Assembly: GCF_004803855.2 (NCBI RefSeq)
Contig: NZ_CP012552.1
Coordinates: 868,001 to 932,000, forward strand
DNA: 64,000 bases
Source: Campylobacter sp. RM16192
Lineage (GTDB): Bacteria > Campylobacterota > Campylobacteria > Campylobacterales > Campylobacteraceae
Reading direction: 5' to 3'
Below, in pieces: positions 34,091 through 43,984 of this stretch (positions within the stretch are counted from its first letter, which is position 1; every line of letters starts with the position of its first letter). The notes under the pieces were generated by a model. It saw only the letters and a program-made list of their open reading frames with translations, did no database searches and had not been told where the DNA came from. The translations under genes and the position numbers were made by a program.

Positions 34091-34119
34091 TAAACTTGAT
34101 ATAGTTAATATCAAGTTTA
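34091..34119 (-). terminator. Terminator after the ankyrin protein gene
   Basis: A 12-bp perfect stem TAAACTTGATAT / ATATCAAGTTTA with a 5-base loop, four bases beyond the stop at 34124. It separates this operon from htpG. Confidence 0.75.
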
Positions 34120-34123
34120 ATAT

Positions 34124-35011
34124 TTATTTCATATCTTTTAGTAGCTTTAATATCTTTTTACTGTTATAATGCTTTGCGGTCTCTATTGAAAAATCACAAA
34201 TCTTTGCAAGCTTGCAAAGTCCATTATCAAGTAAAATTTTAATGGCTTTCTCGTTGTCCAAAATAGAATTTATAATTATAAAAGTTTCGATCTCTTTAGA
34301 GTTAAATTCACTTAATTTTATAAATTTAAGCGCTTCTTCTAGAAATTTTATCTTGTCTTCATAAAAATTTTTAAATTTATCTGTTTTTACAAACTCTCTT
34401 TCTTTGCTGTTTTGAGTCTTCTTTCTCTGGACAGAAAGTCCGTTGTGCCCTATAAATATAGCTATATCGGCAGCGATAGAAAGCATGATTCTGCTAGTAT
34501 CTCTTATTTTACTATCAAGAAGGTATTTAAAAATTTCAAATTTATCACTAGAGTAGGCTGTGACTAAAAGCTCTTTGGCTGTTACGTTAGCTCCGTTTTT
34601 AACTAGAATTTCCATCAGTCTTAAAATTTCATCTTCGCTTATTGCATTTTTTATCTCATGATCAAAACCTAGGGCAATAGCCATATGAAGTGGTGAAGAG
34701 TTGTCTATTTTATACATATTATAATTTAGATCAGGTCTAAATTTAAGAACTTTTTCTAAACGTTCAAAATCAAATTTGCCTGTATTCCCCACTTTGCTAT
34801 TTATGATAAAAAATGAAAAAATTCGCTCATTATATTCACCAAACTCTTTATTTATCAAATTTGGATTTTTATCTAAAACAAGAAGTAACTTATCTAGCTC
34901 TTTATTAACCTCTTCATTTGTAGTGTTGTGATCATAGAAAATATCAAAATTTATCTCGTTTGCCATTAATGTTTGGAGCAATAAAAATAAAATAATAAAA
35001 AATCTTATCAT
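34124..35011 (-). CDS. Exported ankyrin-repeat-like protein
   Basis: A 295-residue protein with a signal peptide (MIRFFIILFLLLQTLMANE). About residues 65-235 look like degenerate ankyrin repeats (PLHMAIALGF, LMEILVKNGANVTA, IFKYLLDS, AIKILLDNGL). Ankyrin repeats mediate protein binding; the partner is unknown. In a few Campylobacter species ankyrin proteins protect periplasmic catalase, but no catalase gene is near here. It follows plsC on the same strand with a 33-base gap. Confidence 0.65.
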   Translation of the reverse strand: MIRFFIILFLLLQTLMANEINFDIFYDHNTTNEEVNKELDKLLLVLDKNPNLINKEFGEYNERIFSFFIINSKVGNTGKFDFERLEKVLKFRPDLNYNMYKIDNSSPLHMAIALGFDHEIKNAISEDEILRLMEILVKNGANVTAKELLVTAYSSDKFEIFKYLLDSKIRDTSRIMLSIAADIAIFIGHNGLSVQRKKTQNSKEREFVKTDKFKNFYEDKIKFLEEALKFIKLSEFNSKEIETFIIINSILDNEKAIKILLDNGLCKLAKICDFSIETAKHYNSKKILKLLKDMK

Positions 35012-35044
35012 AGTTTAAGTAGTTTAATAATGATATATGATATA

Positions 35045-35731
35045 TTAGCTTTTACTAGTATTTCGCTCTTTATCAAGGACTTTTTGCATTTTTTCTCGTG
35101 TGATCTCTAGCCAATTTTTATCGCTAGTATCAACGACGTCAAGACAGATTATTTTAATCTCACCATTTTTAAATCTGAATTTTTTAACATCCATTATATC
35201 GCTTCCGACTATTACTATCGGCTGAACTTTTAAATTTAGCCTATCAACTATTATTTTTGCTCCACCCTTAAAAGGCAAAAGCGTATCTGTCTGAGATCTA
35301 GTTCCTTCAGGGAAAATAGCTAAAACACGTCCGCTGTTTACTCTGTCTTGCGCTTCTTTTACTAATTTTACTAAAGAGTGCTTACTCTCTCTATCTACTG
35401 CAATCATCTTTGGTAAACTTAAAATTTTGCCTATGATAGGTATTTCTCCTATCTCTTTTTTAGCTATCCAGCAAAGATTTTTAGGATGTACTTCTTCTAG
35501 AGCCACTATATCTAGCATGCTTTGATGATTCATAATAATCATATTGGCGTTTTGATTAAATTCTGCCTCAATTTTTATGGAGTAAAATCCAAAAAATCTT
35601 TGTGTCTTAGCCCAAATACGCCTTATATTACGAATGTTGTTTTTAAAGAGCCACATAAAAAATACAACAAAAAGAATACTGATTATAAATTCAACCGCAA
35701 AATAGGCGGCTTTAATTCTTGATAATATCAT
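35045..35731 (-). CDS. plsC: 1-acyl-sn-glycerol-3-phosphate acyltransferase
   Basis: Converts lysophosphatidic acid to phosphatidic acid at the inner membrane. The 228-residue protein has an N-terminal membrane helix, the catalytic NHQSMLD (H-x4-D) box near residue 75 and the substrate motif FPEGTRS near 145. The start overlaps the preceding gene by 20 bases, implying co-translation. Gene order (plsC beside the purQ-side periplasmic protein and htpG) agrees with C. jejuni. Confidence 0.93.
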   Translation of the reverse strand: MILSRIKAAYFAVEFIISILFVVFFMWLFKNNIRNIRRIWAKTQRFFGFYSIKIEAEFNQNANMIIMNHQSMLDIVALEEVHPKNLCWIAKKEIGEIPIIGKILSLPKMIAVDRESKHSLVKLVKEAQDRVNSGRVLAIFPEGTRSQTDTLLPFKGGAKIIVDRLNLKVQPIVIVGSDIMDVKKFRFKNGEIKIICLDVVDTSDKNWLEITREKMQKVLDKERNTSKS

Positions 35732-36905
35732 CTTTTAATACCCAGCCAACCTTGCCATCATTTAGCAAGACTTTTTTAAATTCTTTTCTTTCTCCTAAAA
35801 TTTCTACTTTTTCTTCATTTTCAGTTGTAAAGAATATGCTTGAATTTTGAGTAGGGAGAATTTTTATGCTTACATTTTTTTTAAGCACCGCATTTCCAAA
35901 CGGGTTATAGCTATATATTCCATAAGTTCCAAAAAACAATGTCAATACTAAAAATATACTATTTCTTTTGATTAAGAACAAAATAAAAGAGGTCGCTAGT
36001 AGAATATATCCGGCTGTGTCTTTATAGATTTCAAATTTACTTTGTTTCGGATTTAGTCCGATTTGAGTGCTTATTTCGTCATCTTCTACTATAACAGGAA
36101 GAGAAAAGCTTTCTAGCTTTTTGCTTTTTAGATTAAAATAGCTAAAATCCAGAGAAGTTTTTTCAGGAGTAAAAATTGCAAAATAAAAACCGCTATGTGA
36201 ATTAAAATTTCCACTTACGGAATCAACTCCTTGCTTTAATATTGCAGGGTCATTTAGCCAAAAGTCGGTTATATTAGTATTTTTGCCGATTAGTTCAACT
36301 ATCATAATTAAATTTTTGTCATCAAATTTGTTTGTTTTATGTTTTTTAATTTCTAGTGAGTTTGCTACTACATGGCTATAATTTTGATCGCTTTTTATCT
36401 GTTTTAAGCTTGGTAGATTGATAGTTGTATTTGCAGTTTGGAAAAATTCACCATTTCTTTTTAAATTTATGGTTATCTTTGTATTCTTTGGTTCTGTTGA
36501 GTTAGCTTCTAAAAATATCTCACTTTTGTAAATTCCGTTACCGATATTTTCCCATTGTATATTTTTATTCAACCATTTTAAATTTTCATTTTCTAATACC
36601 GTTGTTTGGATATCTACTACTATATTTGATTGAATATTGGCAGTAATTCCGAATTTAAAAATCTCGCCCGAATAGACCTCTTTTGGCATATCCGAGGTTG
36701 TGATTATAAGCTGGCTTGGCTCTACCGTCTGATAAATTTGAGTTTCAGATATATTTATTTCAGGCTCGTTTGTGGGAGCTATAGTTTGCAGCGGAGCCTT
36801 TTTGATAACCTTTTCGCTTCTTTCGCCTCCCATCATATCAAAGATACTAGGTTCTTGCGCAATAGAAAAAACGGCTATCAAAGATAGGGCGATTTGTTTT
36901 AACAA
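35712..36905 (-). CDS. Exported/membrane protein with BatD-like and SH3-like regions
   Basis: A 397-residue protein. The signal peptide is MLKQIALSLIAVFSIAQ. Residues about 65-280 form tandem beta-rich segments resembling the BatD (aerotolerance) ectodomain. Two hydrophobic helices follow near 290-325 (GYILLATSFILFLI, FLVLTLFFGTYGIY). The last 60 residues (KVEILGERKEFKKVLLNDG KVGWVLKDDI) look like a bacterial SH3 domain that may bind peptidoglycan. It overlaps purQ by seven bases. It corresponds in position to the periplasmic protein of the C. jejuni pur-plsC block. Function is unknown. Confidence 0.7.
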   Translation of the reverse strand: MLKQIALSLIAVFSIAQEPSIFDMMGGERSEKVIKKAPLQTIAPTNEPEINISETQIYQTVEPSQLIITTSDMPKEVYSGEIFKFGITANIQSNIVVDIQTTVLENENLKWLNKNIQWENIGNGIYKSEIFLEANSTEPKNTKITINLKRNGEFFQTANTTINLPSLKQIKSDQNYSHVVANSLEIKKHKTNKFDDKNLIMIVELIGKNTNITDFWLNDPAILKQGVDSVSGNFNSHSGFYFAIFTPEKTSLDFSYFNLKSKKLESFSLPVIVEDDEISTQIGLNPKQSKFEIYKDTAGYILLATSFILFLIKRNSIFLVLTLFFGTYGIYSYNPFGNAVLKKNVSIKILPTQNSSIFFTTENEEKVEILGERKEFKKVLLNDGKVGWVLKDDIIKN

Positions 36906-37564
36906 ACTAGCCCTTTAAGCATCCTAAGTCCGTCATCTCCACCTAAGATTTTCTCGCATGCTCTTTCCGGATGTGGCATAAGTCCGAAAATCTTTTTATT
37001 TTTATCACAAATTCCAGCGATACTATCTATCGAGCCGTTTGGATTTAGATCATTTCCATCTTTATCACAATATTTTAAAAGCACTTGCTCGTTGTCATAC
37101 ATGCTTTTTAAAGTATCTTCATCAGTATAGAAATTTCCTTCACCGTGAGCTATTGGCATGGCAACTATTTCTTCTTCTTGTAAATTTGAGAGAAATAAAT
37201 TTTTGTTTGAAATTACTTTTAAATGGTGATACTTTGAAATGAAGCTCAAATTCTCATTTCTTCTCATTGCCCCATCAAGCAATTTTAGCTCTGTTAGCAT
37301 TTGAAAACCATTGCAAATTCCTAGGATATATCCGCCTTTTTTAGCATGATCTACGACGGCTTTCATGGCTGGAGAAAATTTGGCAATAGCTGCCGTTCTT
37401 AGGTAGTCTCCATAGCTAAATCCACCAGGAAGAACTATCAAGTCCGCATTTATACTATCTTGCTTATGCCAGATGATTTCTGTTTCGCATCCTAAAAGAT
37501 CAAATGCGTATTTTGTATCCGCTTCACAGTTTGTTCCTGGAAAAAGAACTATCGCTACTTTCAT
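36899..37564 (-). CDS. purQ: Phosphoribosylformylglycinamidine synthase, glutaminase subunit
   Basis: Supplies ammonia from glutamine to the PurL synthetase in step four of purine synthesis. A 221-residue class-I amidotransferase with the nucleophile Cys in GICNGFQML and the His/Glu pair in MPHPERA. It overlaps purS by four bases, so the two small subunits are co-translated. purL is not in the window. Confidence 0.96.
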   Translation of the reverse strand: MKVAIVLFPGTNCEADTKYAFDLLGCETEIIWHKQDSINADLIVLPGGFSYGDYLRTAAIAKFSPAMKAVVDHAKKGGYILGICNGFQMLTELKLLDGAMRRNENLSFISKYHHLKVISNKNLFLSNLQEEEIVAMPIAHGEGNFYTDEDTLKSMYDNEQVLLKYCDKDGNDLNPNGSIDSIAGICDKNKKIFGLMPHPERACEKILGGDDGLRMLKGLVC

Positions 37565-37797
37565 ACTATTATCTCGTAATCTTCTATAACTGTGTTCGCT
37601 AAAAGCTCTTCACACATATTTGCAAGAGCTTTTTTAGCCTCATCTTTATCCTTAGCATTTATGTCAAGAACGATTTGTTTTCCGACTCTTACGTTTGATA
37701 TACCGTTAAATCCGAGCGAGCCAAGTGCGTGTTCTACAGCCTTTCCTTGAGGATCCAAAACTCCATTTTTAAGCGATACGTTTACTATAGCTTTCAT
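37561..37797 (-). CDS. purS: Phosphoribosylformylglycinamidine synthase, PurS subunit
   Basis: A 78-residue small subunit that bridges PurQ and PurL in the three-part FGAM synthase. It shows the typical KNGVLDPQGKAVEHALGSLG opening and a C-terminal ELLANTVIEDYEI. It lies between purC (9-base gap) and purQ (4-base overlap). Confidence 0.95.
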   Translation of the reverse strand: MKAIVNVSLKNGVLDPQGKAVEHALGSLGFNGISNVRVGKQIVLDINAKDKDEAKKALANMCEELLANTVIEDYEIIV

Positions 37798-37806
37798 CTA
37801 TACCCT

Positions 37807-38517
37807 TTATGATAAAATTCTTCTTAAAACCTCTTCGTAGGCTACTTTTACATTTCCAATATCTTGTCTAAATCTATCTTTGTCAAGCTTTTCATTTGTA
37901 TCTGCATCCCAAAATCTGCAGCTGTCAGGACTAATTTCGTCTGCAAGTATAATATTTCCATCTTTATCTACGCCAAATTCGACTTTGAAATCAACAAGTT
38001 TTAACTTTCTATCCGCAAAAAATTTAAACAATACAGAATTTATCTCTCTACCTAGATGCTTTAGTCTATTAAGGTCATTTTCGCTCTTTACAAGCCCCAT
38101 TGCCAAGCAGTGCTCATCGTTCACCAAAGGATCATGTAGTGCATCGTCTTTGTAATATAGCTCAACCAAAGCAAAAGGCAAAACTGTTCCGTCAGGTATA
38201 GCCAGGCGCTTAGTAAGTGAACCCGTAGCTATATTTCTTACTACTACTTCAAGAGGGATGATTTTGCATTTTTTAATCAGTTGTTCAGTATCGTTAAGTG
38301 TTTTTACCAAGTGAGTTTCTATACCCTTTTCTTTTAAAAGATTGAAAAGTTGCGTTGAAATTTTATTATTTAGAGCGCCTTTTCCAGCCTCGTTTCCTCT
38401 CTTTTGAGCGTCAAAAGCCGTTAAGTCGTCTTTAAACTCAGCTATCAAAAGATCCGCGTCATCAGTCGCGTACATCTTTTTGCCTTTTCCTTCGTAGATT
38501 AACTCTTTTTTCTCCAT
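37807..38517 (-). CDS. purC: Phosphoribosylaminoimidazole-succinocarboxamide (SAICAR) synthase
   Basis: Joins aspartate to CAIR in purine synthesis. The 236-residue enzyme shows [10 protein letters not shown] (ATP-binding loop), [16 protein letters not shown] and [25 protein letters not shown]. Start ATG 38517 follows AAGGAGAAC. It heads the purC-purS-purQ run directly downstream of ctpA. Confidence 0.97.
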   Translation of the reverse strand: MEKKELIYEGKGKKMYATDDADLLIAEFKDDLTAFDAQKRGNEAGKGALNNKISTQLFNLLKEKGIETHLVKTLNDTEQLIKKCKIIPLEVVVRNIATGSLTKRLAIPDGTVLPFALVELYYKDDALHDPLVNDEHCLAMGLVKSENDLNRLKHLGREINSVLFKFFADRKLKLVDFKVEFGVDKDGNIILADEISPDSCRFWDADTNEKLDKDRFRQDIGNVKVAYEEVLRRILS

Positions 38518-38532
38518 CCTGTTCTCCTTAAG

Positions 38533-39852
38533 TTATTTGATTTTTAACACTTTTATAGCATCTATAGCAGATTTTAGTTGCATGTCTTCATTTACTTTTG
38601 CTTGAGCCAGTATAGTTTTATCTTCTTTTGTTTCATCTTTTTTAGCTGTTAAATTCGCATCTTTTTTATGATCTGAAATTTTTGTTAGTTCATTTTCAAG
38701 ATGTTTTTTTAACTCACTCTCTTTTATCGCAAACATACTTGATTCTTCCTGAGGAACCTTGCCGGGAAATACTTTTATATCCGGAGTTACACCTACTGCT
38801 TGTATTGTGCGTCCGCTTGGCAGGTAGTATCTAGCTATAGTAAGCCTTAGAGCCTCTTTGCCATCTACAGGTAATATTATCTGCACACTTCCTTTGCCAA
38901 AGGTGTTTTCTCCTACTACAACAGCTCTTTTGTGATCTTGTAGAGAACCGCTTACAATCTCGCTAGCGCTTGCACTTCCTCCATTTACTAATACAGCCAA
39001 AGGAAGATTTGTTATCTTGTTACTTCTTGATGCCTTGTATTCGGAATTTTCGCTCGAATTTCTTCCTTTTTGAGATACGATTATTCCGCTATCTACGAAT
39101 AAATTTGTAAGTCCTACAGCTTGATTTAAAAGTCCACCAGGGTTATTACGAAGATCTAGAACAATACCTTCCGCTTTTGGATATTTTTTAATAAAATCTT
39201 CAGCTTTCTGAGTAACATGTTTATCGAAATTTGTTACTCTAAGATATAGTATATTTTCATTTTCTATCATCTTTGCGTATACTGATTCCACTGAGATTAT
39301 GTCGCGAATTAGTTTTATGTCAAACGGCTTTGGCTCGCCTTTTCGCACTATAGTTATGGTAATTGGTGTCTTTGGTTTGCCACGCATCTTATTAACGGCT
39401 TCTTCTATCGTTGTGCCAAGAGTTGCGTTGCCATCTATCCTTAGGATGATATCTCCGCTTTTTACGCCTGCTTTATCTGCAGGAGTGCCTTCGATAGGCG
39501 ATATAACTGTCAGTGCGCCATCTTTAATCCCTACCGTTATACCAAGTCCTCCAAATTCACCGTTTGTTTGCACTTGCATATCCTTAAAAGCTTTTTCGCT
39601 TAGATAGCCAGAATGTGCATCAAGATTGTTTAAAAGCCCTTCTATGGCTTTATCCACAATCTCTTTAAATTTCATATCGTCTACATAGTACTTTTCAACT
39701 GTTGATATTGTCTTTGTAAGTTTAGATAGAGCTTCTACTCTTGCACTCGCATCATCTTCATTGTTTTTTGCATTCAGGTTTGCTGTGATTAATGTGGCGG
39801 CAAGTGCTGCAGAAACCAACCCTGAAGTGAAAAAAATCCCTTTCTTGCTCAA
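38533..39852 (-). CDS. ctpA: Carboxy-terminal processing protease (S41 family)
   Basis: A 439-residue periplasmic serine protease. An N-terminal membrane/signal segment is followed by a PDZ domain (GGLGITVGIKDGALTVISPI) and the S41 catalytic core. The nucleophile Ser lies in NGGSASASEIV and the general-base Lys in GENTFGKGSVQ. The C-terminus is Lys/Glu-rich. It starts with TTG at 39852 after AGGAGAA. A minus-strand TATAAT at 39882-39887 begins the ctpA-pur transcript, divergent from clpB. Confidence 0.94.
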   Translation of the reverse strand: MSKKGIFFTSGLVSAALAATLITANLNAKNNEDDASARVEALSKLTKTISTVEKYYVDDMKFKEIVDKAIEGLLNNLDAHSGYLSEKAFKDMQVQTNGEFGGLGITVGIKDGALTVISPIEGTPADKAGVKSGDIILRIDGNATLGTTIEEAVNKMRGKPKTPITITIVRKGEPKPFDIKLIRDIISVESVYAKMIENENILYLRVTNFDKHVTQKAEDFIKKYPKAEGIVLDLRNNPGGLLNQAVGLTNLFVDSGIIVSQKGRNSSENSEYKASRSNKITNLPLAVLVNGGSASASEIVSGSLQDHKRAVVVGENTFGKGSVQIILPVDGKEALRLTIARYYLPSGRTIQAVGVTPDIKVFPGKVPQEESSMFAIKESELKKHLENELTKISDHKKDANLTAKKDETKEDKTILAQAKVNEDMQLKSAIDAIKVLKIK

Positions 39853-39993
39853 AAAATTCTCCTATATATTAAATGGGTTTAATTATAGAAAAAATTGTAT
39901 AAAATGTCGCTAAATTTAAGCTATTAGAGATTTAAAATTTAGAAATAAAAAGCTTAATGTTTATATCGATATGTAATACATATACTAATGAAA

Positions 39994-40023
39994 CTTGACA
40001 ATACTTCACTAAAGTTATATAAT
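39994..40023 (+). promoter_or_regulatory. clpB promoter with overlapping HspR (HAIR-like) dyad
   Basis: A textbook sigma-70 promoter: TTGACA (39995-40000), a 17-base spacer, TATAAT (40018-40023). This is rare in this AT-rich genome, where -35 boxes are usually absent. Overlapping the -35 is CTTGACA-N7-ACTAAAG (39994-40014), matching 11 of 14 positions of the HspR HAIR consensus CTTGAGT-N7-ACTCAAG. HspR binding here would block RNA polymerase, as expected for a heat-shock gene. Confidence 0.75.
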
Positions 40024-40052
40024 ACTATTATTATAAAACTAAGGAGAATAAA

Positions 40053-42629
40053 ATGGCAAACATAGGTGAAAGTTTAACCGTACAGATGCAAGAAGCTCTT
40101 GAAAACGGTATAAGTTTAGCCATACACGCTAAAAATCCACAAGTCGTGCCTTTGCACGTTTTTTGGGGCTTAGTGACGGACTCGGCTTCCATACTAAATC
40201 AAGTCTTCAACCAGATGTCGATCTCAAAAAATGCTGTTGATTTGGAGGTTAAGAGTAAAATTTCAAGCCTGGCAACCAGCTCAAATGTAAGCAAAGAAAA
40301 TGTCCAAATTTCTCGCGAACTTTTAAATTCGCTTGAGAGCGCAAAAGCTCTTATGGTAAGTATGGGCGATAGCTTTATAGCGGTTGATACTTGGATAATT
40401 TCCGCTTTAGAGCTTAAAGAGATAAGAGAAATTTTGGCTAAATTTACCGATATTCTTGAGATCAAAAAGAGTTTAGAAGTCATTAGGGCAGGGCGAAAGA
40501 TAGACACTCAAACAAGCGACGAAACTCTTGATAGTTTGGAAAAATTCGGTATCGATCTAACAAAAAAAGCGATAAATGCCGAGCTTGATCCGGTTATCGG
40601 GCGAGATGAAGAGATAACCAGGATGATGCAAATTCTAATAAGAAAGAGCAAAAACAATCCTATCTTGCTTGGTGAGCCTGGTGTCGGAAAAACAGCTATC
40701 GTTGAAGGATTAGCTCAAAAGATAGTTTCAAAAGACGTTCCCGTAAGTCTTATGAACAAGCGAGTTATCGCGCTTGATATGAGCGCTCTTATTGCGGGCG
40801 CAAAGTATAGGGGTGAATTTGAAGATAGATTAAAAGCCGTCATAAACGAAGTAAAAAGCGCGGGAAATATCATACTTTTTATCGATGAAATTCATACTAT
40901 CGTAGGTGCGGGAGCGAGCGAGGGAAGTATGGACGCGGCAAACATCCTCAAGCCTGCACTTGCAAGAGGAGAGTTGCATGCCGTGGGTGCAACGACACTA
41001 AAAGAGTATAGGAAATATTTTGAAAAAGACGCCGCACTTCAGCGCCGATTTCAGCCCATTGACGTAAAAGAGCCAAGCGTAAATGAGGCCTTGCAAATTT
41101 TGCGCGGTATAAAGGAGCGTTTAGAGGTTCACCATAGCGTAAGCATAACCGACAGCGCTTTGGTAGCGGCTGCAAAGCTAAGCGATCGATATATCTCAAA
41201 CCGCTTTTTGCCTGATAAAGCTATAGACCTCATCGATGAGGCGGCTGCCGAGCTTAAGATGCAGATAGAAAGCGAGCCTTATGATCTGGCTAAGATTAAG
41301 CGCGAGATAGTAACGCTTCAGGTTGAAAAAGAGGCGCTCAAGATGGAAGATGAGACTAAAAACGAAGAGCGTCTTAAAGAGATAGAGAAAGAAATTGCCG
41401 ATCTAAACGAGAAAAAGCAAGCTCTTGAAGTGAAATTTGAAAATGAAAAGAGCGTATTTAACGGAATTTCAAATGCAAAAAAAGAGATAGAAACTCTTAA
41501 AAACGAGGCTGAGATAGCACGTAGAAACGGTGATCTTCAAAAGGCCGCCGAGATAGAATACGGCAAAATTTTAGACGCTTCAAACCGCCAAAAAGAGCTT
41601 GAGATCAAGTGGGAAGAGATGAAAAAGGCGGGCGTTCTGCTTAAAAATCAAGTGGATGAAGAGTTGGTTGCGGGAATTTTAAGCAAGTGGACGGGAATTT
41701 CGGTTTCAAAGATGTTAACGAGCGAGAAGCAAAAATACCTGATGATAGAGGATCATTTAAGAGATAGCGTGGTAGGACAAGATCCTGCGCTTCACGCTCT
41801 AGCAAGAGCTATCAAACGAAATAAAGCAGGACTTAATGAAGGCTCTCGTCCGATAGGATCGTTTCTTTTCCTTGGTCCAACAGGCGTGGGCAAGACCCAG
41901 TCGGCTAAGGCTCTAGCTAAATTTTTGTTTGATGACGAAAGAGCGCTTATACGCTTTGACATGAGCGAATATATGGAAAAACATAGCGTCTCAAGGCTTC
42001 TTGGAGCGCCTCCGGGATATGTAGGATATGATGAGGGAGGACAGCTAACCGAGGCCGTTAGAAGGCGTCCTTATAGCGTGATACTATTTGACGAGATAGA
42101 AAAGGCGCATAAAGATGTGTTTAATATCCTGCTTGGCATTATGGATGACGGGCGAGCGACGGATAATAAGGGTGTGACGGTTGATTTTAAAAATACGATC
42201 ATTATCCTAACCTCAAACATCGCTTCAAATTTTATCATGGATTTAAAGGGCGAAGAGAGAGAAGAGGCTGTTAAAAACGAGCTAAAAAGCTACTTTAAGC
42301 CTGAATTTTTAAACAGGCTTGATGATACTATCATCTTTAATCCGCTAAGCGAAGAAGGACTTGTTCAAATCGTAGCAATTATGTTTAAAGAGCTTGAAAA
42401 AACGCTTCTAAATCGCGGCATTAAAGCTAGCATGAATGAAGAGGCTAAGAAATTTATAGCAAAGGCCGGATTTGATATAGTCTATGGCGCTAGACCGCTT
42501 AGACGCGCACTTTATGAGTTAGTAGAAGACCGCCTAGCCGATATGATACTAAAAGATGAGCTTGAAAGCGGCGATGAGATCGTGATAAGCTCAAATGGTG
42601 AAGATATATCCATAGAAGTTTTAAGATAG
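40053..42629 (+). CDS. clpB: ATP-dependent disaggregase ClpB (Hsp100)
   Basis: An 858-residue AAA+ chaperone that works with DnaK to dissolve aggregates. N domain (1-140), first ATPase with [13 protein letters not shown], a coiled-coil middle domain (about 395-520, heptad-rich and charged), then a second ATPase with [14 protein letters not shown] and [19 protein letters not shown]. The length is the family norm. AAGGAG precedes the ATG. Control by HspR is suggested by the promoter dyad. Confidence 0.97.
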   Translation: MANIGESLTVQMQEALENGISLAIHAKNPQVVPLHVFWGLVTDSASILNQVFNQMSISKNAVDLEVKSKISSLATSSNVSKENVQISRELLNSLESAKALMVSMGDSFIAVDTWIISALELKEIREILAKFTDILEIKKSLEVIRAGRKIDTQTSDETLDSLEKFGIDLTKKAINAELDPVIGRDEEITRMMQILIRKSKNNPILLGEPGVGKTAIVEGLAQKIVSKDVPVSLMNKRVIALDMSALIAGAKYRGEFEDRLKAVINEVKSAGNIILFIDEIHTIVGAGASEGSMDAANILKPALARGELHAVGATTLKEYRKYFEKDAALQRRFQPIDVKEPSVNEALQILRGIKERLEVHHSVSITDSALVAAAKLSDRYISNRFLPDKAIDLIDEAAAELKMQIESEPYDLAKIKREIVTLQVEKEALKMEDETKNEERLKEIEKEIADLNEKKQALEVKFENEKSVFNGISNAKKEIETLKNEAEIARRNGDLQKAAEIEYGKILDASNRQKELEIKWEEMKKAGVLLKNQVDEELVAGILSKWTGISVSKMLTSEKQKYLMIEDHLRDSVVGQDPALHALARAIKRNKAGLNEGSRPIGSFLFLGPTGVGKTQSAKALAKFLFDDERALIRFDMSEYMEKHSVSRLLGAPPGYVGYDEGGQLTEAVRRRPYSVILFDEIEKAHKDVFNILLGIMDDGRATDNKGVTVDFKNTIIILTSNIASNFIMDLKGEEREEAVKNELKSYFKPEFLNRLDDTIIFNPLSEEGLVQIVAIMFKELEKTLLNRGIKASMNEEAKKFIAKAGFDIVYGARPLRRALYELVEDRLADMILKDELESGDEIVISSNGEDISIEVLR

Positions 42630-42632
42630 TTT

Positions 42633-42655
42633 AAAGAGCCTATTAAAGGCTCTTT
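42633..42655 (+). terminator. Terminator after clpB
   Basis: An 8-bp stem AAAGAGCC / GGCTCTTT with a 7-base loop, four bases after the stop. Confidence 0.8.
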
Positions 42656-42764
42656 ACTTACTCTTTATTATTTTGATTAGTCGCGATAACTTGCAGTAAA
42701 ATTTGCGATACAAATAGCTTTTCTAATGAAATTTAATCAAAGCTGTTTTAAGCTTTAGCTTATC

Positions 42765-43832
42765 TTAATTTTTTAAATTCATATCCTCTGCGATTTGGGC
42801 TGCTAGCTTTAGTTTCTCGCTATCAAAATGCGTATAAATTCGCGATGTATTTAAGCTTGCATGCCCGAGTGCTTCCTGGACTAAAACGAGATCTTTTTGC
42901 TTTTTATATAACATTGTCGCAAAGGTGTGGCGAAGCATGTGAGCGCCGTTTTTTTCCTTGCGAATTCCGGCTTTAAACAAAATTTGCTCCACTATCCTGC
43001 TTACGTAAGCTTGCGTTAGGCGCGTACCTTTTTTGTTTATAAAGAGATAGCCTTCTTTATTTATATAGTTTATCGCTATCGCGTCAAGATGAGCTTCTAT
43101 GAGGTGGCGCTTTATCATTACTATTCTGTATTTGTTGCCTTTGCCGCGAATTCTTATAGTGTATAAATCGCCATCTTCCGTTATATCCTTGCGCTTTAAA
43201 TTCAGAACCTCGCTTACGCGAATTCCCGTAAATATTATCGTCTTTATAATGAGCTTGTTTCTGTTTGTATTTACCTTAAAGTCACTATTTTCGATAGCCT
43301 CTAAAAACCTCTTAACTTCCTCTTCGCTCATAAATTCAGGCAGTTTTTGTCCCCGCGTCCCGCTTATGCCGCCCCAGTTTTTAAGTGAGATATCGTATAT
43401 GTGGGCTCTGCCGTCCTCTTCGTTTTGCTTATCTAAAAACGAAAAGAAATTTATAACCGAAATTCTGTAGTTTTTCTTGCTTGCATCTCTTAGTCCACCA
43501 GTCGTGCTAGCTAAAATTTCGCTTAAAAGCTCTTCGTCTATCTGTTTTAAACTCTCAAGCTCGTAAAAGCAAAGCGTCTCATAAATTTTTTTAAGCGGGT
43601 TAAAATAGGTATTTATGCCGGTAAGTCCAGCGTTTCTGGCTGATTTTACAAGTCCGTCAAGCTCGTTTATGCTCCTTACACTACGGCTTAAGGAATAATT
43701 TACGCTAGCAAGAGCTTTTGGGTCTCTTAGCTCTTTGTTTGAAAGCGAACTTAGTTTAAATTTAACGTATCTCGTTAGCCAAAAAAGAAATGACTTTTCA
43801 AAACTATCTTTACAATCAAGCGGGTATTTCAA
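42765..43832 (-). CDS. xerH: Chromosome-dimer-resolving tyrosine recombinase XerH
   Basis: A 355-residue recombinase of the single-enzyme XerH type used by Campylobacter and Helicobacter in place of XerC/XerD. The catalytic domain has TGIRVSEVLNLKRKDI (Arg), HMLRHTFATMLY (H-x-x-R), LGHASLNTSRIYTHF (His and nucleophile Tyr). It is longer than XerC/D (about 300), as expected for XerH. The start is TTG 43832 after AAGGA. The cognate difH site is usually close to the gene; the adjacent dyad-rich gap is a candidate. It is separate from the phage integrase at 6441. Confidence 0.9.
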   Translation of the reverse strand: MKYPLDCKDSFEKSFLFWLTRYVKFKLSSLSNKELRDPKALASVNYSLSRSVRSINELDGLVKSARNAGLTGINTYFNPLKKIYETLCFYELESLKQIDEELLSEILASTTGGLRDASKKNYRISVINFFSFLDKQNEEDGRAHIYDISLKNWGGISGTRGQKLPEFMSEEEVKRFLEAIENSDFKVNTNRNKLIIKTIIFTGIRVSEVLNLKRKDITEDGDLYTIRIRGKGNKYRIVMIKRHLIEAHLDAIAINYINKEGYLFINKKGTRLTQAYVSRIVEQILFKAGIRKEKNGAHMLRHTFATMLYKKQKDLVLVQEALGHASLNTSRIYTHFDSEKLKLAAQIAEDMNLKN

Positions 43833-43984
43833 ATGTTTTCCTTGCGAAATTTTAGATAATGGAAATTATATCAAATTTATACACCTGAAAATATAATTAA
43901 AATAAAAAGTTAAATTTAACAATAACTTTAAGTTAATTTATGTTAAATTTCTCAAGTTTTAAACTTTTTGATAAAGGGGAAAAG
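43833..43984. promoter_or_regulatory. Dyad-rich gap between xerH and ttrB
   Basis: It contains a perfect 12-bp palindrome GTTAAATTTAAC (43909-43920), then AACTT-T-AAGTT (43924-43934) and AAGTTT-T-AAACTT (43954-43966). Together they form a run of GTTAA/AAGTT half-sites. They may be operators for the ttr operon, or include the difH site expected near xerH. AAAGGGG at 43974-43980 is the ttrB ribosome site, so translation starts at 43985, and an in-frame ATG at 43940 is not used. Confidence 0.5.

Noticed and set aside
33971-34114. A longer HtpG N-terminus from 34114.
   Set aside because: The extra 35 residues cover the promoter TATAAT at 34041-34046 and have no ribosome site. The conserved protein starts at MAKKADKF.
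43940-43984. An earlier ATG for ttrB adding 15 residues.
   Set aside because: It lies over the dyad region and before the AAAGGGG ribosome site. The Tat signal is correctly placed only from 43985.
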